DNA of 64,000 nt from Streptomyces sp. CA-210063 (GCF_024612015.1 NZ_CP102512.1:1054001-1118000), one strand, 5' to 3'. Positions 1 through 10,332 are shown, numbered from the stretch's first letter. Program-made: numbers and translations. The notes: generated from the sequence alone by a model not told the origin.

Positions 1-1666
1 CCAGCCGGTGTTCGTCGGCGAGCCACGGCAGCGCCGGATCGACCGGCTTGACCCAGCGCGGATCCACGACGGTGCAGCCGATGCCCCGCGTCTCCAGCAG
101 CTCGGCGGCCTGCAGACACACCGACGCCATCACGCCGACGGCGACCAGCAGCACCTCCGGACGGTCCGAGGACGGGGAGCGGTGCAGGACGTCCATGCCG
201 CCCACCCGCTCCAGGGAGGGGATCTCCGGCCCCACCGACTCCTTGGGGAACCGGATCAGCGTGGGAGCGTCGTCGACGGCGACCGCCTCCCGCAGCTGCG
301 CCCGCAACTGTTCGGCGTCACGCGGCGCGGCGATCCGCAGCCCCGGCACGACCTGGAGGATCGACATGTCCCACATACCGTTGTGTGACGCACCGTCAAC
401 ACCCGTCACCCCGGCCCGGTCCAGGACGAAGGTGACCCCGCACCGGTGCAGCGCCACGTCCATCAGCAGCTGGTCGAAGGCCCGGTTGAGGAAGGTCGCG
501 TAGACCGCCACGACCGGATGGAGCCCGCCGGTGGCGAGGCCTGCCGCCGACACCGCCGCGTGCTGCTCGGCGATCCCGACGTCCCACACCCGGTCGGGGA
601 ACTTCTCCGCGAACCTGCCGAGCCCCACCGGATGCAGCATGGCCGCCGTGATCGCGACGACGTCCTCGCGCTCGTCCCCGATCCGTACGATCTCGTCGCC
701 GAAGACCGAGGTCCAGGACGGTCCGTCGGCCGGTGTGAGCGGTTCGCAGGTCAGCGGGTCCATGACGCCGACCGTGTGGAAGTGGTCCTCCTCGTTGGCG
801 AGCGCGGGCTCGTACCCGCGCCCCTTCTGCGTCAGGCAGTGGACCAGAACCGGCCCGTGGAAGCGCTTGGCGCGCCGCAGCGCCGACTCGACCGCCTTGA
901 TGTCGTGCCCGTCGATCGGGCCGACGTACTTCAGGCCCAGATCCTCGAACATGCCCTGCGGCGCGAACGCGTCCTTGAAGCCCTTCTTCGCCCCGTGCAG
1001 TGCCTCGTAGACCTCCTTGCCGACGACCGGAGTGCGCAGCAGGAGGTCCTTGCCCCAGGCGAGGAACTGCTCGTAGCCGTCGGTGGTCCGCAGGGTCGCG
1101 AGGTGGTTGGCGAGGCCGCCGATGGTCGGGGAGTACGAGCGCTCGTTGTCGTTGACGACGATGATCAGCGGCCGGTCCTTGGCGGCCGCGATGTTGTTCA
1201 GTGCCTCCCAGGCCATGCCGCCGGTCAGCGCGCCGTCGCCGATGACCGCGACCACATGGCCCTTCTCCCGCCGCACCTGCCGGGCCTTGGCGAGGCCGTC
1301 CGCCCAGCCGAGGGCGGTGGAGGCGTGACTGTTCTCGACGATGTCGTGCTCGGACTCCTCGCGCGACGGATAGCCGGACAGACCGCCCTTGCCGCGTAGC
1401 TTGGAGAAGTCCTGACGCCCCGTCAGAAGCTTGTGCACATAGCTCTGATGACCGGTGTCCCAGACGATGCGGTCGACGGGTGACTCGAAGACCCGGTGGA
1501 GTGCGACGGAGAGTTCCACCACCCCCAGATTGGGCCCCAGGTGACCACCGGTCCTGGCGACCGCGTGCACCAGGAACTCCCGTATTTCCTCGGCCAGTTC
1601 ACCGAGTTCCGCCTCGGTCAGCGCCTTCAGGTCGCGCGGTTGCCGGATGCTCTCCAGAATCGTCAC
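1..1666 (-). CDS. dxs: 1-deoxy-D-xylulose-5-phosphate synthase (3' end beyond window)
   Basis: Thiamine-diphosphate enzyme that joins pyruvate and glyceraldehyde 3-phosphate in the first step of the MEP isoprenoid pathway. The GTG start at 1666 gives an N-terminus reading [16 protein letters not shown], typical of Dxs. About 555 codons are inside the window; the family is near 640 residues, so the last 80-90 residues lie to the left. The last codons seen belong to the C-terminal transketolase domain ([18 protein letters not shown]). It lies 42 bases behind ispG and is the most distal gene of the hopanoid operon seen here, so it is probably a pathway-dedicated paralogue of a housekeeping copy elsewhere (inference). 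Confidence 0.95.
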   Translation of the reverse strand, partial: MTILESIRQPRDLKALTEAELGELAEEIREFLVHAVARTGGHLGPNLGVVELSVALHRVFESPVDRIVWDTGHQSYVHKLLTGRQDFSKLRGKGGLSGYPSREESEHDIVENSHASTALGWADGLAKARQVRREKGHVVAVIGDGALTGGMAWEALNNIAAAKDRPLIIVVNDNERSYSPTIGGLANHLATLRTTDGYEQFLAWGKDLLLRTPVVGKEVYEALHGAKKGFKDAFAPQGMFEDLGLKYVGPIDGHDIKAVESALRRAKRFHGPVLVHCLTQKGRGYEPALANEEDHFHTVGVMDPLTCEPLTPADGPSWTSVFGDEIVRIGDEREDVVAITAAMLHPVGLGRFAEKFPDRVWDVGIAEQHAAVSAAGLATGGLHPVVAVYATFLNRAFDQLLMDVALHRCGVTFVLDRAGVTGVDGASHNGMWDMSILQVVPGLRIAAPRDAEQLRAQLREAVAVDDAPTLIRFPKESVGPEIPSLERVGGMDVLHRSPSSDRPEVLLVAVGVMASVCLQAAELLETRGIGCTVVDPRWVKPVDPALPWLADEHRL

Positions 1667-1708
1667 GTCGGGCCCCCTCTCGATCCGTGCTCTCTTAAGC
1701 CCGTGTTG

Positions 1709-2866
1709 TCAGCTCACGGTGACCGCCGGCTCCCCCGACGCGACGCCGTCCTTCTCCATCTGCTCGGCGATCTTCATCGCCTCGTCGATGAGGGTCTCCA
1801 CGATCTTCGACTCGGGGACGGTCTTGATGACCTCGCCCTTCACGAAGATCTGCCCCTTGCCGTTGCCGGAGGCGACCCCCAGGTCCGCCTCCCGCGCCTC
1901 CCCGGGTCCGTTGACGACGCAGCCCATGACGGCCACCCGCAACGGCACCTCCATGCCCTCGAGACCGGCGGTCACCTCGTCCGCCAGCCGGTACACATCT
2001 ACCTGGGCCCGCCCGCACGACGGACACGACACGATCTCCAGCCGCCGCTGCCGCAGGTTCAGCGCCTCAAGGATCTGGATGCCGACCTTGACCTCCTCGA
2101 CGGGCGGAGCGCTGAGCGACACCCGGATCGTGTCGCCGATCCCCTCGCTCAGCAGCGCCCCGAAGGCGACGGCGGACTTGATCGTGCCCTGGAACGCGGG
2201 CCCGGCCTCCGTGACGCCCAGATGCAACGGATAGTCGCACCGGGCGGCCAGCTGCCGGTACGCCTCGATCATCACGACCGGGTCGTTGTGCTTGACCGAG
2301 ATCTTGATGTCCCGGAAGTCGTGCTCCTCGAACAGCGACGCCTCCCACAGCGCGGACTCCACCAGTGCCTCGGGCGTCGCCTTGCCGTACTTCAGCAGGA
2401 GCCGCTTGTCGAGCGAGCCGGCGTTGACCCCGATCCGGATCGGCGTCCCGTGCTCCCTCGCCGCTCGGGCGATCTCCTTCACCTTGTCGTCGAACTGCTT
2501 GATGTTGCCCGGGTTCACCCGCACGGCCGCACATCCGGCCTCGATCGCCGCGAACACGTACTTCGGCTGGAAGTGGATGTCCGCGATCACCGGGATCTGC
2601 GACTTGCGGGCGATCACCACAAGCGCGTCGGCGTCGTCCTGCGTGGGACACGCGACCCGGACGATCTGGCAGCCGGACGCGGTGAGCTCCGCGATCTGCT
2701 GCAGGGTGGCGCCGATGTCCGACGTACGGGTCGTCGTCATCGACTGCACCGACACCGGGGCCCCGCCCCCCACGGCCACCGGACCGACCTGGATCCGCCG
2801 CGTCAGGCGGCGCTCCGCGACCGGTCGGGCAGGCATCTCGGGCACGCCCAGCGACACGGCGGTCAT
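1709..2866 (-). CDS. ispG: 4-hydroxy-3-methylbut-2-enyl-diphosphate synthase
   Basis: Iron-sulfur enzyme of the MEP pathway that converts methylerythritol cyclodiphosphate to HMBPP. The protein is 385 residues from the ATG at 2866 ([16 protein letters not shown]). Conserved stretches seen include [14 protein letters not shown] near the N-terminus, [20 protein letters not shown] mid-protein, and the C-terminal cluster cysteines in [16 protein letters not shown] and [17 protein letters not shown] start at 2899 is possible but would overlap hpnH; the 2866 start leaves 4 bases. It is placed between hpnH and dxs, so isoprenoid supply is encoded with hopanoid synthesis. Confidence 0.95.
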   Translation of the reverse strand: MTAVSLGVPEMPARPVAERRLTRRIQVGPVAVGGGAPVSVQSMTTTRTSDIGATLQQIAELTASGCQIVRVACPTQDDADALVVIARKSQIPVIADIHFQPKYVFAAIEAGCAAVRVNPGNIKQFDDKVKEIARAAREHGTPIRIGVNAGSLDKRLLLKYGKATPEALVESALWEASLFEEHDFRDIKISVKHNDPVVMIEAYRQLAARCDYPLHLGVTEAGPAFQGTIKSAVAFGALLSEGIGDTIRVSLSAPPVEEVKVGIQILEALNLRQRRLEIVSCPSCGRAQVDVYRLADEVTAGLEGMEVPLRVAVMGCVVNGPGEAREADLGVASGNGKGQIFVKGEVIKTVPESKIVETLIDEAMKIAEQMEKDGVASGEPAVTVS

Positions 2867-2870
2867 CACA

Positions 2871-3893
2871 TCACCCCTGGTTCCCGGAGACGGTCTCACG
2901 CATGGCGCGCAGGGACTCCTTCAGCGAGCCCATGGTGGCGAGGACGGCGGTCGGCTCGTAGCCGCAGTGCGCCATGCAGTTGGCGCAGCGCGGGTCCTTG
3001 CCCCGGCCGTACGCGTCCCAGTCGGTGTCCTCGATCAGCTCCCGGTACGTCGTGACGTACCCGTCGCTCATCAGATAGCAGGGCCTCTGCCAGCCGAAGA
3101 GCGAGTAGTTCGGGATCGCCCACGCCGTGCACGGGAAGTCGACCTTGCCCTCCAGGAAGTCGAGGAACAGGGGCGAGTGGTTGAGGCGCCAGCGCCGCCG
3201 GTTGCCGCCCGAGAAGGCCTTCTTGAACAGTTCGCGGGTCTGCTCGACGCCGAGGAAGTGCTCCTGGTCGGGGGCCTTCTCGTAGGCGTAGGCGGGCGAG
3301 ATCATCATCTCGTCGACCTTGAGGTCGTCGTTGAGGTAGTTGAGCACCTCGATGATGGTCTGCGGCGTGTCGGTGTTGAAGAAGGTCGAGTTGGTGGTCA
3401 CCCGGAAGCCCCGCTTCTTGGCCTCCTTGATGGCGGCCACGGCCTCGTCGAACACGCCCTCCTTCGCCACCGACTCGTCGTGCCGCTCCCGCAGCCCGTC
3501 GATGTGCACGGCGAACGCGAAGTACGGCGAGGGCTTGAAATCGTCCATCTTCTTGCGCAGCAGCATCGCGTTGGTGCACAGGAACACATACTTCTTCCTG
3601 GCCACCAACTGGCGTACGATCTCGTCGATCTGAGGGTGCATCAGGGGCTCGCCGCCCGCGATCGACACCATCGGCGCACCCGACTCCAGGACGGCGCCCA
3701 CGGCCTGCGCCACCGGCATGCGCTGCTTGAGCACGCCCGCCGGGTGCTGGATCTTGCCGCAGCCCTCGCACTTCAGATTGCAGGCGTAGAGCGGTTCCAA
3801 CTCGACGATCAACGGGAACTTGTCCCGCTTGCGGAGCTTCTGTTCAGCGAGATACGTCGCCACCTTGATGGACTGGCGGAGCGGCATGGCCAT
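2871..3893 (-). CDS. hpnH: Adenosyl-hopene transferase (radical SAM)
   Basis: Radical SAM enzyme that attaches a 5'-deoxyadenosyl group to diploptene, giving adenosylhopane, the precursor of C35 hopanoids. The protein is 340 residues from ATG 3893, which has a strong GGAGGTG ribosome site upstream. The cluster motif CNLKCEGC (Cx3Cx2C) is at about residues 41-48, followed by [11 protein letters not shown], the radical SAM GGE element. More cysteines occur in [12 protein letters not shown] and [15 protein letters not shown] near the C-terminus. The reading frame begins 6 bases inside the end of hpnG, so translation is coupled. Confidence 0.95.
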   Translation of the reverse strand: MAMPLRQSIKVATYLAEQKLRKRDKFPLIVELEPLYACNLKCEGCGKIQHPAGVLKQRMPVAQAVGAVLESGAPMVSIAGGEPLMHPQIDEIVRQLVARKKYVFLCTNAMLLRKKMDDFKPSPYFAFAVHIDGLRERHDESVAKEGVFDEAVAAIKEAKKRGFRVTTNSTFFNTDTPQTIIEVLNYLNDDLKVDEMMISPAYAYEKAPDQEHFLGVEQTRELFKKAFSGGNRRRWRLNHSPLFLDFLEGKVDFPCTAWAIPNYSLFGWQRPCYLMSDGYVTTYRELIEDTDWDAYGRGKDPRCANCMAHCGYEPTAVLATMGSLKESLRAMRETVSGNQG

Positions 3894-3898
3894 CTGGC

Positions 3899-4543
3899 TC
3901 ACCTCCTGGGGAGCAGCAAAGAACGGTGCCATTCGTAGTAGGCGGGAAGAACGGCACGGAGGACGCGGAAGGCTGATATTCCACCGCGTACCGTGCTGAT
4001 CCGGACCAGCTCATGTTCTGGAGCGTCCATGACCACCCGGACGGCCGCAACCGGGCGTACGCCCGATCTCACAGCGCAGTGGAGTGTGACCGCCGATTCC
4101 ATGTCGACCGCGAGTGCGCCGGTCGCGAACAGATCGGACCGTTCCCGACCGCGTACGACGTGATCGGATCCGGTGAGCGGGCCGGTGTGGACCGTGCGCC
4201 CGGGCACGGCCCGCACCAGCTCCTTGACCAGCAGTTCGGTGCCCACACAGGGCGTGACGGCGCCGTCGGGGCCCCGGGTCTCGTCGGCGACCACCAGGTC
4301 ACCGGGGTGCATGCCCGGGGCGAGTCCGGCGCAGAACCCGGTGGCCAGCACGGCCGCGTCACGCAGCCCCGGATCGGCGAGCAGTCGGGTGACGGACCGC
4401 TCGGCGGCCCTCGGCCCCATGCCGGTGCGCAGTACGGTGACCGGGCCCCCGGCGCCGCCCCGGTCACCGCTGCGCAGGGCGAGCTGCTCGATGCCGAGCG
4501 CGCAGGCGATCAGCAGCGGGGCCCCGGCGGCGGGCGCGTTCAT
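3899..4543 (-). CDS. hpnG: Phosphorylase superfamily protein, adenosylhopane nucleosidase HpnG
   Basis: Purine nucleosidase/phosphorylase-fold protein. HpnG homologues release adenine from adenosylhopane, yielding ribosylhopane on the way to bacteriohopanetetrol. The product is 214 residues from ATG 4543 (MNAPAAGAPLLIACALGIEQ). Fold signatures include ATGFCAGLAPGMHPGDLVVA and the substrate-binding region ALAVDMESA (the VDME motif of nucleoside phosphorylases). Its ATG shares one base with the shc stop (TGATG), and its end overlaps the hpnH start. The assignment rests on family fold and operon position. Confidence 0.9.
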   Translation of the reverse strand: MNAPAAGAPLLIACALGIEQLALRSGDRGGAGGPVTVLRTGMGPRAAERSVTRLLADPGLRDAAVLATGFCAGLAPGMHPGDLVVADETRGPDGAVTPCVGTELLVKELVRAVPGRTVHTGPLTGSDHVVRGRERSDLFATGALAVDMESAVTLHCAVRSGVRPVAAVRVVMDAPEHELVRISTVRGGISAFRVLRAVLPAYYEWHRSLLLPRR

Positions 4544-6537
4544 CAGCTTTCCTTGGTTTTCAGGACGGCCGGCTCGCCGTTGACGTACCGGCCGAGTGCG
4601 GTGAGCGGGAAGACCTGCCGGTAGAGGTGGTAGTTGATCGAGAAGTCCCAGGGAAAGCCGGTGCCGGTGAAGTACGGCTCGTCCCAGCCGCCGTCCTCCC
4701 GCTGGGTCTGGGCGAGCCACTCGATGCCGCGCTCGGTGGCCTTGGCGTCCCGCTCCCCCGCCGCCAGCAGCGCGAGGAGCGCCCACGCGGTCTGGGAGGC
4801 GGTGGAGGCGCCCTTGCCGCCCCATTCGGCGGGGTCGGGGTAGGAGCGCAGGTCCTCGCCCCAGCCGCCGTCGTCGTTCTGCACGGTCTCCAGCCAGGAC
4901 ACGGCCCGGCGGATCGCGGGGTGCGCGGCGGGCAGTCCGGCGGCCACCAGCGCGGGGACCACCGAGCCGGTGCCGTAGACGTAGTTGACGCCCCAGCGGC
5001 CGAACCACGAGCCGTTCGGCTCCTGTTCGGCGAGCAGCCACTCGATGGCGCGCCGGGTGCGCGGATCGTGGGACAGCCCCTCGACCGCCAGCATCTCCAC
5101 CACATGCGCGGTGACGTCGGCGGACGGCGGGTCGATCACCTCGCCGAAGTCGCAGAACGGCAGCCGGTTGGGGAACGGGCTGGTGTTGTCGACGTCGAAG
5201 GCGCCCCAGGCCCCGTTCCTCGACTGCATACCGAGGTTCCAGCGCACCCCGCGCCGGATGGCCTTCTCGACGCGTTCCGGGTCGTGGTGTTCGACCCGGC
5301 GGAGCGCCAGTACGACCTCGGCGGTGTCGTCGATGTCGGGGTAGTTGTCGTTGTGGAACTCGAACGCCCAGCCGCCGGGCGGCAGTTGGGGACGCTTGAT
5401 CGCCCAGTCGCCGGGCCGGACGATCTCCTCACCGAGCATCCAGTCGGCGGCCTTGACGAGTTGGGGATGGTCGGCGGGCAGTCCCGCGTCGGCGAGGGCG
5501 ATGGTGGCGAGACAGGTGTCCCACACCGGCGACTGGCAGGCCTCGATCATCCGGGCCCCGTCCTCGCGCCACACGGCGAACCGGTCGAGGGACTCCAACC
5601 CGGCTCGCATCACGGGGTGTTGGAGGTCGTAGCCGAGCAGGTGCAGCGCGATGACCGAGTAGACGGCGGGAGGCTGGATGCCGCCCCAGCAGCCGTCGTT
5701 CTCCTGCCGCTCGATGATCCAGCGGGCCGCGCTGTTCATGGCCGCCTTGCGCAGCCGCTTCAGCGCCACCTTGTGATAGCCGTGCAGCAGCTTGTCGAGT
5801 CTCTGGAAGGCGCCTTCCCAACTCCCCAGCGGCTCCAGGGGCTTGGGCGGGTTCGGTCGCCCCGGGTCGGTGTGCAGCTCGTCGAGCGGGAACGGTGCGG
5901 GCCGTACCGGGCGCTTCGCCGAGACGACGGTCAGCGGCACGATCGTCTGGCGGGCCCAGCATCCGAAGTCGTAGATGTTCAGCGGCATCCACTTGGGGAA
6001 GTAGACGATCTCCGGCGGCATCTCCGGCAGGTCGTCCCACTTCCACCATCCGAACAGGGCGAGCCAGATGCGGGTGAAGACCCGGGCGGCGGCGATCCCG
6101 CCCCGCTCCCGGATCCACGCGGACGCCTTCGCCATGTGCGGCTCGGCCGGGTCGTCCCCGGCCAGCCGCAGCGCGACGTACGCCTCGACGGTGGCGGAGA
6201 GTTCGGGCGGGCCCCCGTAGAAGGTGGCCCAGGTTCCGTCCTGCCGCTGCTCGCCTCTGATGAAGAGGGCGGCGGCCTGGGTGGTCTTCTCGTCCCGGAT
6301 GCCCAGGAACTGACGGAGCAGCAGATCCTCGGCGTCCATGGTGACGTTGGTCTCCAGGTCGCCCTTCCACCAGCCCTGGGCGTCCTGTCGGGAGAGCAGG
6401 TAGGCGGTGGCGCGCCGTATGGCGTGCGCGGCGGCGTCCTGGACCCCTGCCGCCACCGGGGTGTCGTGGTCGGTGTCGCTGGCCGCGGCAGCGCGGGGCA
6501 GCGGTGCCCCGGTGCTTCCGTCGGTCGTCGCTGTCAT
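4543..6537 (-). CDS. shc: Squalene-hopene cyclase
   Basis: Membrane-associated class II terpene cyclase that turns squalene into hopene and hopanol. The protein is 664 residues from ATG 6537, preceded by GAAGGGGAAG. The acid motif DIDD (DxDD) is in YPDIDDTAEVVLALRR at about residue 400. At least six QW repeats are visible, such as QDAQGWW, QRQDGTW, QENDGCW, QSRNGAW, QEPNGSW, QNDDGGW and QREDGGW. The C-terminus carries GTGFPWDFSINYHLYRQVFP, typical of bacterial SHC. Downstream hpnG overlaps by one base. The 138-base gap upstream to the polyprenyl synthase gene is the largest inside the operon and may hold an internal promoter. Confidence 0.97.
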   Translation of the reverse strand: MTATTDGSTGAPLPRAAAASDTDHDTPVAAGVQDAAAHAIRRATAYLLSRQDAQGWWKGDLETNVTMDAEDLLLRQFLGIRDEKTTQAAALFIRGEQRQDGTWATFYGGPPELSATVEAYVALRLAGDDPAEPHMAKASAWIRERGGIAAARVFTRIWLALFGWWKWDDLPEMPPEIVYFPKWMPLNIYDFGCWARQTIVPLTVVSAKRPVRPAPFPLDELHTDPGRPNPPKPLEPLGSWEGAFQRLDKLLHGYHKVALKRLRKAAMNSAARWIIERQENDGCWGGIQPPAVYSVIALHLLGYDLQHPVMRAGLESLDRFAVWREDGARMIEACQSPVWDTCLATIALADAGLPADHPQLVKAADWMLGEEIVRPGDWAIKRPQLPPGGWAFEFHNDNYPDIDDTAEVVLALRRVEHHDPERVEKAIRRGVRWNLGMQSRNGAWGAFDVDNTSPFPNRLPFCDFGEVIDPPSADVTAHVVEMLAVEGLSHDPRTRRAIEWLLAEQEPNGSWFGRWGVNYVYGTGSVVPALVAAGLPAAHPAIRRAVSWLETVQNDDGGWGEDLRSYPDPAEWGGKGASTASQTAWALLALLAAGERDAKATERGIEWLAQTQREDGGWDEPYFTGTGFPWDFSINYHLYRQVFPLTALGRYVNGEPAVLKTKES

Positions 6538-6675
6538 GGCTTCCCCTTCGTGCAGTGGACGGATCTCTCTGCGGTGGGTCAGCCGTCGGCCGGTGCATGT
6601 CCGGTGACATGGCACCGGCCGGCGACTACGCGAGGGCTATTCGACCGATAGTGGTCGGCTTCTGAGGGATGGCGA

Positions 6676-7821
6676 TCATCTCTTCCGTACGACGACGAAG
6701 TCGGCGAGTGCCGCGAACTGGTCCCGCACCCGGTCGGGCATCCGGATCGAGTCCAGTGCCTCGATGGCGTTTCCGTGCTGGCGGCGGGCTTCCTCGGCGG
6801 TCCACTCCCGGCCGCCCGCCTCCTCGATGAGGGCGGCGCGCGCGGCGAACTCCTCCTCGGAGAAGTTCTCGAAGTCGCTGCTCTTGGCGTCGGCGGCGAG
6901 AAGCTCGCCGAGCTGCTCCGAGGCGGGGCCGCCGGCCGCGAGGGCGGCCACGACCGGCAGGGACTTCTTGCGCTGGCGCAGATCGCTCCAGGTCTGCTTG
7001 CCCGTGGAGACCGGGTCGCCCCAGATTCCCAGCAGGTCGTCGACGGCCTGGAAGGCGAGGCCGAGGTGGTAGCCGTACTTCTCCAGTGTGTCGGCGGTGC
7101 GGTCGTCCGCGCCGCCGAGGACCGCGCCGATGGAGCAGGCGCAGGCGAGCAGGGCGCCGGTCTTGTTGCCCTCCATCTCCAGGCACTCCTCGACGGTGAC
7201 CCGCTCGCGGTGCTCGTAGGAGATGTCCTGGGCCTGCCCGTCGATGAGCGCGCGGGTCGCCGTGGTGACGCGGCGGGTGGCGCGGGCCGCCTCGGCGGTG
7301 CCGAGTTCGAGGAGGATCTCGTTGGCGAGGACCATCAGGGCGTCGCCGACGAGGATGGCCTGGGCGGGGCCGTGCACCTTCCAGACGGTGTCGCGGTGGC
7401 GGCGCTGTTCGTCGCCGTCCATCAGGTCGTCGTGCAGCAGCGAGAAGTTGTGCACCAGCTCCACCGCGACCGCGCCGGGGATGCCGACCTCGGGTGCGGC
7501 GCCGGTGACCTCGGCGGACATGACGGCGAGCGCGGGACGTACGGCCTTGCCGCCGTCGCCGTCCGCCGGGTTGCCGTGGGCGTCGATCCAGCCGAAGTGG
7601 TAGGCGGCGACGGTGTCCATGGGGGGCGCCAGCCGATCGACGGCCGCCCGCAGCACGGGGGTGGCCAGGGTCCGCCCGCGCTCCAGGAGCGCGGTCACGT
7701 CCACCGCGGTCCTCGCAGCGGCCGTCACGGCCGGGGGCACAGTGGGCACAGTCTCTCCAGATGTCGATGTGTTCGCGGTACCGAGAGCGCGGGAACCGGT
7801 CCGGTGCGCTTCGAGCGTCAC
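6676..7821 (-). CDS. Polyprenyl diphosphate synthase of the hopanoid operon
   Basis: Trans-isoprenyl diphosphate synthase that condenses IPP with allylic diphosphates; in this operon it probably supplies farnesyl diphosphate for squalene. The product is 381 residues from GTG 7821. Both aspartate-rich motifs are present: DDLMD (first, in HNFSLLHDDLMDGDE) and DDLLGIWGD (second, in FQAVDDLLGIWGD), with GGKAVRPAL near the N-terminus. The GTG overlaps the hpnE stop as GTGA with GAGGAGG upstream. Chain length cannot be read with confidence; GGPP production is the alternative. Confidence 0.9.
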   Translation of the reverse strand: MTLEAHRTGSRALGTANTSTSGETVPTVPPAVTAAARTAVDVTALLERGRTLATPVLRAAVDRLAPPMDTVAAYHFGWIDAHGNPADGDGGKAVRPALAVMSAEVTGAAPEVGIPGAVAVELVHNFSLLHDDLMDGDEQRRHRDTVWKVHGPAQAILVGDALMVLANEILLELGTAEAARATRRVTTATRALIDGQAQDISYEHRERVTVEECLEMEGNKTGALLACACSIGAVLGGADDRTADTLEKYGYHLGLAFQAVDDLLGIWGDPVSTGKQTWSDLRQRKKSLPVVAALAAGGPASEQLGELLAADAKSSDFENFSEEEFAARAALIEEAGGREWTAEEARRQHGNAIEALDSIRMPDRVRDQFAALADFVVVRKR

Positions 7822-9245
7822 GCTGCCTCCTCGTAGTCGAAGAGGAGATCTCGGGGCCGGCCCAGAGCGGACAGTGCGGCGGCCGCCGCACCGATACCGC
7901 TGCGGACCGCGCTCTCCATGGTCGCGGGCCACCCGGTGGCGGTCCACGCTCCGGCCAGGTACAGGCCGGGGGCCTTGGTGCGGGCGCCGGGCCTGAGCCG
8001 TCCGACGCCGGGGGTGGGGGCGAACGTCGCGGTACGCTCCCGGGTCACGAAGAAGTCCTTCACCTCCGCGCCGCGCGTGGAGGGCAACAGCCGCTCCAGC
8101 TCGGGCAGATACCGCTCGCGCAGTGCCGACACGGGCGCGTCGATCTCGTCCTGCGCGGCCGACTGCGACAGCGCCAGGTACTGGCCCCCGCTCAGCCCGG
8201 ACGCCTCGGTCCGGTCGAAGACCCACTGCACCGGGGAGCCGAGCGCCGCGAAGAACGGCTTGCTCAGCACCTTCCGGTCGTACACCACATGGACGTTGAG
8301 GATCGGCGCGGTGCCGATCTCCAGCAGCCGCCCGGGCTCGTCGAGCGCGCCCTCGGGCAGCAGGTCGTACGTCTCGCGCTGCGGCACGGCGAGGACGACC
8401 GCGTCGACGTCGAGGCTCTCACCGGGCACCTCGACCCGCCAATTCCCGTTCACCTGGGGGGAGATGGAGGTGACGCGAGTACGGAGTTCGGTACGGACGC
8501 CCGCCGAGTCGAGCGCCTTGCGGGCCAGCCGGTCGTGCAGTTCTCCCAGCGGGACATGGGCCCAGCCGATGTCGGCCGCACCCGGGTCGGACAGCAGACC
8601 CGTCTTGAACACCATCGCGGCGAGCCCCAGGGAGGCGTCCTGGGCCACCGCGTTGAGGGTGGCGACCCCCACGAGGTCCCACAGTGCCTCGACGGCACGC
8701 GCCGACTGGCCGTGCGCGGCCAGCCAGCTGCCGAAGTCCCGTTCGTCCAGCGCGGGATCCGCGAGGTCGAGCGCCTTGAGCGCCAGTGCGGCACGCCCCA
8801 CTCCGGCGCGCTCGGTGAGCGAGAGATGGGTGTACGTGGCCAGGCTGCGCCCCAGATGCAGGGGTACGGGCAGCGCGTCGCGCCGCAGTCTGCCGAGCCG
8901 CCGCCCGGGCCTTGCCCCGGCGTCGAGAACCGGCACGTCGAGACGATCCTGCAGCGGTGCGAGCGCGGCGCCGTCCACGCGGTCGAGGAACCAGCGGTAG
9001 GCGGTGCAGCACCGCAGATACACATGCTGTCCGTTGTCGACGGTCAGATCGCCGCGCTGGAAGGAGAAGGCGAGCCCGCCGAGGCGCGGCCGCCCTTCCA
9101 GGAGAGTGACCCGCACGCCGGCGTCGGCGAGCGAGAGCGCGGCGGTGATGCCCGCCAGCCCCCCGCCGACCACCACGGCCGTGCTCCGGGAGCGGCCCGT
9201 ACCGTCCACGTCCAGCAGTCCCTCGGACTGTGCGCCGTCGGTCAT
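7818..9245 (-). CDS. hpnE: Hydroxysqualene dehydroxylase HpnE
   Basis: FAD-dependent enzyme that reduces hydroxysqualene to squalene, the third step of the HpnCDE route. The product is 475 residues from ATG 9245. A dinucleotide-binding fold opens the protein (VVVGGGLAGITAALSLADAG, then a Glu in LLEGRPRLGG), and the C-terminal FAD contact GLYLAGAWTATGWPATMESAVRSG is amine-oxidase-like. The start overlaps the stop of the preceding 46-codon ORF as ATGA, and its own stop overlaps the next start as GTGA, so translation is chained. Often mis-annotated as phytoene desaturase. Confidence 0.93.
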   Translation of the reverse strand: MTDGAQSEGLLDVDGTGRSRSTAVVVGGGLAGITAALSLADAGVRVTLLEGRPRLGGLAFSFQRGDLTVDNGQHVYLRCCTAYRWFLDRVDGAALAPLQDRLDVPVLDAGARPGRRLGRLRRDALPVPLHLGRSLATYTHLSLTERAGVGRAALALKALDLADPALDERDFGSWLAAHGQSARAVEALWDLVGVATLNAVAQDASLGLAAMVFKTGLLSDPGAADIGWAHVPLGELHDRLARKALDSAGVRTELRTRVTSISPQVNGNWRVEVPGESLDVDAVVLAVPQRETYDLLPEGALDEPGRLLEIGTAPILNVHVVYDRKVLSKPFFAALGSPVQWVFDRTEASGLSGGQYLALSQSAAQDEIDAPVSALRERYLPELERLLPSTRGAEVKDFFVTRERTATFAPTPGVGRLRPGARTKAPGLYLAGAWTATGWPATMESAVRSGIGAAAAALSALGRPRDLLFDYEEAA

Positions 9246-9382
9246 CGTGCACCCTCCCCTGCCGGTCCGCCGGGGTGTCGGATCGGCCTGCGGCAGACCG
9301 TCGCAGTCAGGGACGCCTCCATGTCGCGGAGGGTTGCGTACCACTTTTCCCCGATGGGTTCGCCTTGGACCGGATTGTCCAT
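9242..9382 (-). CDS. 46-residue DUF6380-like protein inside the hopanoid operon
   Basis: A 46-codon frame from ATG 9382 begins MDNPVQGEPIGEKWYATLRD and ends GGPAGEGAR. Its ATG overlaps the hpnD stop (TGATG), its TGA overlaps the hpnE ATG (ATGA), and AGGAGG precedes the start. This double coupling is strong evidence of translation. I recall a DUF6380 family of similar small Streptomyces proteins at this place, but cannot check it. No membrane segment or known motif is seen. It could be a coupling peptide that keeps ribosomes loaded between hpnD and hpnE, or a small partner of the squalene enzymes. Confidence 0.75.
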   Translation of the reverse strand: MDNPVQGEPIGEKWYATLRDMEASLTATVCRRPIRHPGGPAGEGAR

Positions 9383-10332
9383 CAGACACGCCTCCTGACG
9401 GTACGGCGCGACACATGGCGGGCGTCCAGACCGGACAGGCCGCGTACGGCGACGTAGGCCTTCTCGCGGCCGGGCAGCGAGACCCGGCCGCGCAGCACGG
9501 CCTCCGGCTCGCGCTCGATGCGGTCGAGCAGCCGTCGGTAGATGCCGGCCATGGCGGCGACACAGGCACCGCTGCGCCGGTCGAGCATCGGCAGCAGGCG
9601 GTAGCCCTCGGCGAAGAGGGCGCGGGCCCGGCGCACCTCGAAGTGCACCAGACCCGCGAAGTCGGAGTCGGCCGGCGGGAGCGGCCCGGCGAACCCGGCC
9701 GAGCAGCCGAATTTCGCGAGGTCGTCGGCAGGCAGATAGGTACGGCCGCCCAACGCGTCCTCCCGAACGTCCCTGAGGATGTTGGTGAGTTGGAGTGCGA
9801 GCCCGAGGGTGTCCGCGTACTCCGGCGCGCGTTCCGCGCCGCGCGCCCCTGGTTCCGTGCCGAAGACGCCGAGCGAGAGCCGCCCGATGGCACCGGCGAC
9901 ACAGCGGCAGTAGACCTTCAGGTCGTCCCAGGTCTCATAGGTCTCGCCGCGTACGTCCATGAGGACACCGCCGATGAGTTCGTCGAGGGCGTCGAGCGGG
10001 ATCGGGAAGGTCCGCCCGGCGTGGGCGAGGGCCACCGCGACAGGGTCCGTGTCGTCCTGGTCGACGGAGCCGTCCCGGACCCGGGTGAGCAGCGCTCTGG
10101 TCTCCTCCAGCCGGGCCGCCTTGACCTCGACGGCGAGCGCTCCGTCACCGATGTCGTCGACGCGCCGGGAGAACGCGTACAGCGCGGACATCGCGCGGCG
10201 CTTGGGTGTCGGCAGCAGTCTGATGCCGTAGGCGAAGTTGCGGGCCTGCCGCCCGGTGACGGCCTCGCAGTAGCTGTAGGCGGCGAGTACCGGTGGGGAC
10301 GCGTGTGGTTCCGACTCCACAGTCCGGATCAC
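9382..10332 (-). CDS. hpnD: Presqualene diphosphate synthase HpnD
   Basis: Trans-isoprenyl diphosphate synthase (squalene/phytoene synthase family) that condenses two farnesyl diphosphates to presqualene diphosphate. The product is 316 residues from GTG 10332, whose GTGA overlaps the hpnC stop. Visible motifs: YAFSRRVDDIGD (first Asp-rich), YCRCVAGAIGRLSLGVFG, and LTNILRDVREDALGGRTYLP (second Asp-rich, DVRED). RNFAYGIRLLPTPKRRAMSALYAF is family-typical. Coupled to hpnC and to the small ORF downstream. Confidence 0.94.
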   Translation of the reverse strand: MIRTVESEPHASPPVLAAYSYCEAVTGRQARNFAYGIRLLPTPKRRAMSALYAFSRRVDDIGDGALAVEVKAARLEETRALLTRVRDGSVDQDDTDPVAVALAHAGRTFPIPLDALDELIGGVLMDVRGETYETWDDLKVYCRCVAGAIGRLSLGVFGTEPGARGAERAPEYADTLGLALQLTNILRDVREDALGGRTYLPADDLAKFGCSAGFAGPLPPADSDFAGLVHFEVRRARALFAEGYRLLPMLDRRSGACVAAMAGIYRRLLDRIEREPEAVLRGRVSLPGREKAYVAVRGLSGLDARHVSRRTVRRRV

